Below are positions 60,302 to 64,000 of a stretch of 64,000 bases of DNA, piece after piece. The DNA lies in contig CAZRQL010000010.1 in NCBI GenBank assembly GCA_964602415.1, positions 1-64,000 of the forward strand. The letters run 5' to 3'. The notes below the pieces were generated by a model. The model made no database searches. It saw only the letters and a list, made by a program, of their open reading frames with translations, and was not told where the DNA came from. Each line of letters opens with the position of its first letter. Position 1 is the first letter of the stretch. The translations under genes were made by a program, and so were the position numbers. This DNA is from CAZRQL01 sp964602415. Its GTDB lineage: Bacteria > Bacteroidota > Bacteroidia > Cytophagales > Flammeovirgaceae.

Positions 60302-61750
60302 ATGAATTCAGACTTTTTGATGGGGGGGATGATGGCTCTGGCGGCCTTCAATTTTCTTATTTTCTTGAACACAAAAGATAGAGGCTATCTGTATTATTCT
60401 TTGTTTTTGATTCTTTTTTATCCCTATTTTTACTTTTTGGGATTTGCAGACCGTCTGGACGATTTCTTTTTGCCCAATTATCTGAGTTTTTTTCTTGATA
60501 TCAATGTGGTCTGCATTGCTATTAGTTTTTCAGCATTCACCCGAGTTTTTTTGGGTCTAAAAAGCTATCCTCTTGGGCAGCGGTTCATGGATTTTACAAA
60601 TATACTTTTGGTATTGATTGTCCTGCTTCATTATGTTTGGCACAATGTAGGCAATTATTTTGTTGATTCTTTTAATCAATATTGCTATATATTCAAAAAT
60701 GCCCTCAATATTGTTATACTGGCTTACCTGATAGGAGTTTTTATTTTTTCAATATGGGTTTATTTTAAAGGGTTTTCGGCGGCTAAGTTTTTTGTTTTGG
60801 CAAATGTTTCGAGTTTTGTGGGTATCTGCGCAAAAATCTTAGGCAAAGATACTCTGGAGGTATTTCCTGATTTTACACAAGGTAACCTGTGGATGCAGAC
60901 GGGATTATTTGTTCAGTCAGTGCTTTTTTCGATGGCCTTAGCAGACAAGATCAACTTATTGCGCCGCCAAGTGCTCGCAGAGCAGGCACAAAAAGCGGAG
61001 TTAGAGCGGAAAAAACTTGAAGAAATCGCCCAAATTACCGCCACAAAAAATGAAGAACTCGCACAAAAAGTAACCGAGCGGACTCAACAACTCACCGAAT
61101 CAAACCAAGAGTTGCTCGCTCTTTCGGAAGAACTGCGTACCTCGCTTGACCAAAAACAAGTGCTGCTCAAAGAAATTCACCACCGGGTCAAAAACAACCT
61201 GCAAATCATCTCAAGTCTGCTCAACCTACAAACCCAACATATAAGCGATGAAAAAACCCTTGCTGCCATCAAAGAAGGACAAAATAGGGTGATTTCTATG
61301 GCTTTGGTTCATCAAAAGCTCTACCAAAACGAGAATTTGGCTCGTGTGGAAGTCGGTGATTTTTTGCAGCCTTTGCTCCAACACCTGCACGATTCTTTTC
61401 AGGGGGATAACAAGCGCATCAGCTATGAACTCAAAAGTGTGGAAACTTGGCTGGACGTGGACACCATTATACCCATTGGGTTGATAGCCAATGAGTGGGT
61501 TTCCAATGCTTACAAATATGCTTTTGTGGACAGAGACTCAGGGCATATTGAAGTAATCTTTCAGACCACCGGCAAAATGGGTGTGCTTTCGGTACGCGAC
61601 AATGGCGTAGGCAAGCTACAAGATTTGGAATCCAATAAGTCGTCCCTTGGCCTTAAATTGGTCAGGATGCTATCTTCGCAGATTCAGGGAACTACTGAGG
61701 TCGAGGGCAGTGGTACGGGTTTATGCTTTAGGCTTACTTTTGTACTATGA
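60302..61750 (+). CDS. 7TM sensor histidine kinase (HisKA_2 type)
   Basis: 482 residues. Seven hydrophobic segments (about 5-215) resemble the 7TMR-DISM membrane module, with MALAAFNFLIFLNTKDRGYL at the start, but the extracellular domain that normally precedes it is missing. A coiled coil follows (about 218-285), then the HisKA_2 dimerisation helix LLKEIHHRVKNNLQIISSLL (phosphoacceptor probably His294) and an ATPase domain with NEWVSNAYKYAF (N box), VRDNGVGK and GLKLVRMLSSQIQG. The stop overlaps the start of the LytTR regulator (ATGA), so the two are partners. The signal is unknown. Confidence 0.88.
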   Translation: MNSDFLMGGMMALAAFNFLIFLNTKDRGYLYYSLFLILFYPYFYFLGFADRLDDFFLPNYLSFFLDINVVCIAISFSAFTRVFLGLKSYPLGQRFMDFTNILLVLIVLLHYVWHNVGNYFVDSFNQYCYIFKNALNIVILAYLIGVFIFSIWVYFKGFSAAKFFVLANVSSFVGICAKILGKDTLEVFPDFTQGNLWMQTGLFVQSVLFSMALADKINLLRRQVLAEQAQKAELERKKLEEIAQITATKNEELAQKVTERTQQLTESNQELLALSEELRTSLDQKQVLLKEIHHRVKNNLQIISSLLNLQTQHISDEKTLAAIKEGQNRVISMALVHQKLYQNENLARVEVGDFLQPLLQHLHDSFQGDNKRISYELKSVETWLDVDTIIPIGLIANEWVSNAYKYAFVDRDSGHIEVIFQTTGKMGVLSVRDNGVGKLQDLESNKSSLGLKLVRMLSSQIQGTTEVEGSGTGLCFRLTFVL

Positions 61751-62469
61751 ATAGAATTAAAGTCTTGATTTTAGAGGATGAGGCCATTATAGCAATGGAT
61801 TTGGAGATGATGCTCCAAGAAATGGGCTACGAGGTAGTGGGAGTAGCTACTACTTATGAGCAGGCTGTTGATATTTTTTCCCAACAACAACCTGATTTGG
61901 CTTTATTGGACATTTACCTCAAAAACAGCAAACCCGGTACCGAATTTGCCAAACACATATCCGGCAAAATCCCTTTTATTTTTCTGTCTTCTTATTCCGA
62001 TGCGCAAACCTTGGAACAAGCCAAGCAAACACACCCCGGAGCTTATTTGGTTAAGCCATTCAAAAAAGGCGATATATTCGCAGCCATTGAGGTCGCCTTG
62101 TCCAACTTTAGCGCGGGAAAGCCTGATGAGCAGATAGAAAAAGCTCTTTTCAACGATTGTTTGTTTGTAAAAGGCAAAGTCGGTTTTGTAAAACTGCCCA
62201 TAAAAGAAGTTATTTATTTGAGCAGTGATAAAAATTACCTCGAAATAGTATCATCAAAAGGTAAATTTGTCATCAGGCATGCGTTGAGCGATATGTTGGA
62301 AGAGCTTGCCGGAAAACCTTTTATCAGAGTCCACAAGTCATTTGTCGTCAATGCCGAGCATATTTCACAAATCAAATACGATGAAATAGAAATGTCCAAT
62401 GGCCAAAGCGTACCCATCGGAAGGGCTTACAAAGAACAATTATTGAATAAAATTAAAATTTTATCTTAA
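61747..62469 (+). CDS. LytTR-family response regulator
   Basis: 240 residues. Receiver domain (about 4-120): acidic pair LEDEAI (10-11), phosphoacceptor Asp55 in LALLDIYLKN, FLSSYSD and the lysine of LVKPFKKGD. LytTR DNA-binding domain (about 140-238): FVKGKVGFVKLPIKEVIYLS, HALSDMLEELAGKPFIRVHK and VPIGRAYKEQLL. It takes phosphate from the preceding kinase and acts as a transcription factor; the target is not known. The gene for GmhA starts directly after its stop (no gap), so both are co-transcribed. Confidence 0.9.
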   Translation: MNRIKVLILEDEAIIAMDLEMMLQEMGYEVVGVATTYEQAVDIFSQQQPDLALLDIYLKNSKPGTEFAKHISGKIPFIFLSSYSDAQTLEQAKQTHPGAYLVKPFKKGDIFAAIEVALSNFSAGKPDEQIEKALFNDCLFVKGKVGFVKLPIKEVIYLSSDKNYLEIVSSKGKFVIRHALSDMLEELAGKPFIRVHKSFVVNAEHISQIKYDEIEMSNGQSVPIGRAYKEQLLNKIKILS

Positions 62470-63057
62470 ATGCAACACTACTTAGAATTTATAGAAACTG
62501 AATTCAAACAAGCCCAACATACGCTTGAATCTTTTTTGACAAACCCCGCGAACTTTGGCAGCATACTTCAAGCGGCAGAGTTGATGGCTGATTCCATCAA
62601 ACAAGGGCACAAAATTATAGCCTGTGGCAATGGCGGCTCGCATTGTGATGCCATGCACTTTTGCGAGGAACTTTCTGGACGCTACCGCGAAAACCGCCCG
62701 GCACTGCCTGCAATGGCTATCTCCGACCCCTCGCATTTGTCTTGTGTAGGCAATGATTTTGGCTACGAATTTGTGTTTTCCAGATTTGTGGAAGCCTTGG
62801 GGCAAAGTGGAGACGTGCTGTTGGGTATATCCACTTCCGGCAATTCGGCCAATGTCATCAAAGCCGTAGAGGCAGCCCGACAAAAACAGCTCAAAGTCAT
62901 CTTGCTGCTGGGCAAAGACGGAGGCAAACTCAAATCATCGGCAGATGTAGAAATCATCGTTCCTCATGCAGGCTATGCAGACAGAATCCAAGAAATACAC
63001 ATAAAAATCATTCATATTTGGATTGGACTGATAGAAAAGATGGTTTTTCAGTCGTAG
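62470..63057 (+). CDS. gmhA: sedoheptulose 7-phosphate isomerase GmhA
   Basis: 195 residues with the SIS sugar-isomerase fold: IIACGNGGSHCDAMHFCEEL (about 49-68), GISTSGNSANVIKAVEAAR (about 117-135) and ADRIQEIHIKIIHIW (about 174-188). The catalytic Glu and His of GmhA are in CEEL and EIHIKIIH. It makes D-glycero-D-manno-heptose 7-phosphate, the precursor of the ADP-heptose in lipopolysaccharide or S-layer glycans. It follows the LytTR gene without a gap. Its 3' end overlaps the convergent HTTM gene by 10 bases. Confidence 0.93.
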   Translation: MQHYLEFIETEFKQAQHTLESFLTNPANFGSILQAAELMADSIKQGHKIIACGNGGSHCDAMHFCEELSGRYRENRPALPAMAISDPSHLSCVGNDFGYEFVFSRFVEALGQSGDVLLGISTSGNSANVIKAVEAARQKQLKVILLLGKDGGKLKSSADVEIIVPHAGYADRIQEIHIKIIHIWIGLIEKMVFQS

Positions 63058-64000
63058 TGCAAAATCCAGTCTTTCTGCTTCCATCCGTCTTGGATTTGGG
63101 CGAGGTTTACGTTGGGGTCAATGAGCAAGCGGCTGGGGCGACCGTTTAGGGTTACGTACACCTCGGCGCGGACTTGTGGATTTACTAAGCCCTGCTTTTG
63201 GTAATATTTGGCTAAAAAATGAGCAAACTGCAAAATCATATCGGGCTGCATAGCCATTTGTTTCTCTTGGTGCGGTTTGAGAAATTCGCTATTGTCCACA
63301 ACCCCCTCTCTGCCTGTTTGGCTGTCTCTAACGTAAAAAGTGGCCGTTCCGGCTTTTTCCATCAGCATCACCCGCCAAGAGAACCGATACCCTTCTTCCG
63401 TCCAAAACAGGTTGCCTTTATAGACCAAATACCGAAAAGGAAAAACGATCTGAAACACTAAGAAAAGGAACAACACCGAAAAACTCAGCGTATTGAGTCG
63501 GTAAGAGTTGTTTTCTCTAAAATCGGCCTTACACTTGAAAAGGGCTTGCAGCCTCACCACCGCTTCTTGATGGATTTCTATGGGAAAAAAATAAACCGTC
63601 AGCACAACCATTACCAACGGGAAAATCCCAATCTGAAATAGCACCCCCGTAGCACTGTGGAACACCACCACAAAAAAATAAGCCACCCACACAGTGCGCC
63701 TGTTCCACAGAAAAAAGGGAATCAATGTGTCGTAGAGCATCCCAAACCAAGAAAACAAATACGCCGTAGCAGGCAAAGCCAGCAGCCCCCCTACTATTGG
63801 CATATTGTAATGTGCAGGCAGCCAAATTTTTAGCGGCAAGGCCTCTATGAGCCAGTCGTAATTGATTTTTGCTATTCCTGCATAGAAATAGACCATGCCA
63901 ATCAAAAATTTTGGCAAAAGATATGCCCATAAAGGAATTGACCAATGGGCTTTCACATGAGATAGTTTGCTGATTTTCAAATTATCCAATGAAAGCAGTG
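63048..64000 (-). CDS. HTTM/VKGC-like membrane protein, partial
   Basis: The frame is open to the right edge of the window, so the N-terminus is missing; about 316 residues are seen. Several membrane segments (YLLPKFLIGMVYFYAGIAKI, GLLALPATAYLFSWFGMLYD and FFLWNRRTVWVAYFFVVVFH with HSATGVLFQIGIFP) match the HTTM domain of vitamin K-dependent gamma-carboxylase-like proteins. The last 130 residues are soluble and contain RYLVYKGNLFWTEEGYRFSW, which also fits. A TTG at 63989 could be read as a start, but family length (over 430) indicates the true start lies outside. Function of bacterial members is unknown. Confidence 0.8.
   Translation of the reverse strand, partial: LLSLDNLKISKLSHVKAHWSIPLWAYLLPKFLIGMVYFYAGIAKINYDWLIEALPLKIWLPAHYNMPIVGGLLALPATAYLFSWFGMLYDTLIPFFLWNRRTVWVAYFFVVVFHSATGVLFQIGIFPLVMVVLTVYFFPIEIHQEAVVRLQALFKCKADFRENNSYRLNTLSFSVLFLFLVFQIVFPFRYLVYKGNLFWTEEGYRFSWRVMLMEKAGTATFYVRDSQTGREGVVDNSEFLKPHQEKQMAMQPDMILQFAHFLAKYYQKQGLVNPQVRAEVYVTLNGRPSRLLIDPNVNLAQIQDGWKQKDWILHYD

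Overview
The window reads as chromosomal DNA of a Bacteroidota bacterium, most like the Cytophaga/Microscilla side of the phylum. Pointers are a secreted protein ending in a type A type-IX-secretion sorting domain, -33/-7 promoters of the TTTG/TAnnTTTG kind, almost no Shine-Dalgarno sites, a fused isobutyryl-CoA mutase (IcmF), a ComA-type phosphosulfolactate synthase, ATP-type PEP carboxykinase and LytTR two-component signalling. About 51 protein genes are called. I saw no rRNA, tRNA, CRISPR array, transposase or prophage. The last gene runs off the right edge.

Layout. 0.2-3.9 kb: comA, a membrane/SelL-like redox fusion, a solitary nuoM and a small basic secreted protein. 4-13.3 kb, minus strand: icmF, pckA, and an ftsI-hisS-thioredoxin-like operon. 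13.6-21.8 kb, plus strand: an operon-like run of ten genes for sulfide and thiosulfate handling, closed by a strong terminator. 21.9-28.5 kb: nadE, then a visibly more A+T-rich stretch with a TMEM175-type K+ channel, a bestrophin, a DUF481-like protein, a GxxExxY protein and two arrays of a ~102-bp TCTGCG/CGCTGA repeat, then a DJ-1/PfpI-HxlR divergent pair. 29-32.6 kb: trhO, a PKD lipoprotein, an acyl-CoA dehydrogenase. 32.7-39.3 kb: a tetR-tolC-MFP-RND efflux operon. 39.4-53.6 kb: a small conserved unknown, a transketolase N-half, a WD40-OmpA fusion, a 2030-residue secreted double 5'-nucleotidase, a DEAD-box helicase, a Cys/Met gamma-family PLP enzyme and a TPR protein. 53.8-64 kb: a glycosyltransferase, phnE-phnC, murA, a CAP protein, a lipoprotein, a histidine kinase-LytTR-gmhA operon and a partial HTTM-domain protein.

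The most coherent system is the sulfur operon. An ArsR-family repressor sits behind a promoter whose spacer holds a perfect 16-bp palindrome. It is followed by a TauE exporter, a CxxC metal/thiol-binding protein, two half-size YeeE/YedE transporters, a membrane-anchored diheme cytochrome with the thiosulfate dehydrogenase (TsdA) signature, a periplasmic DsrE-like protein, an OprD-like porin, a type II sulfide:quinone oxidoreductase and a CstB-like persulfide dioxygenase/rhodanese. Together they could take sulfide to persulfide, sulfite and thiosulfate, and thiosulfate to tetrathionate, passing electrons to quinone and cytochrome c. The sulfite made could also feed ComA. These roles rest on motifs and context; no database search was possible.
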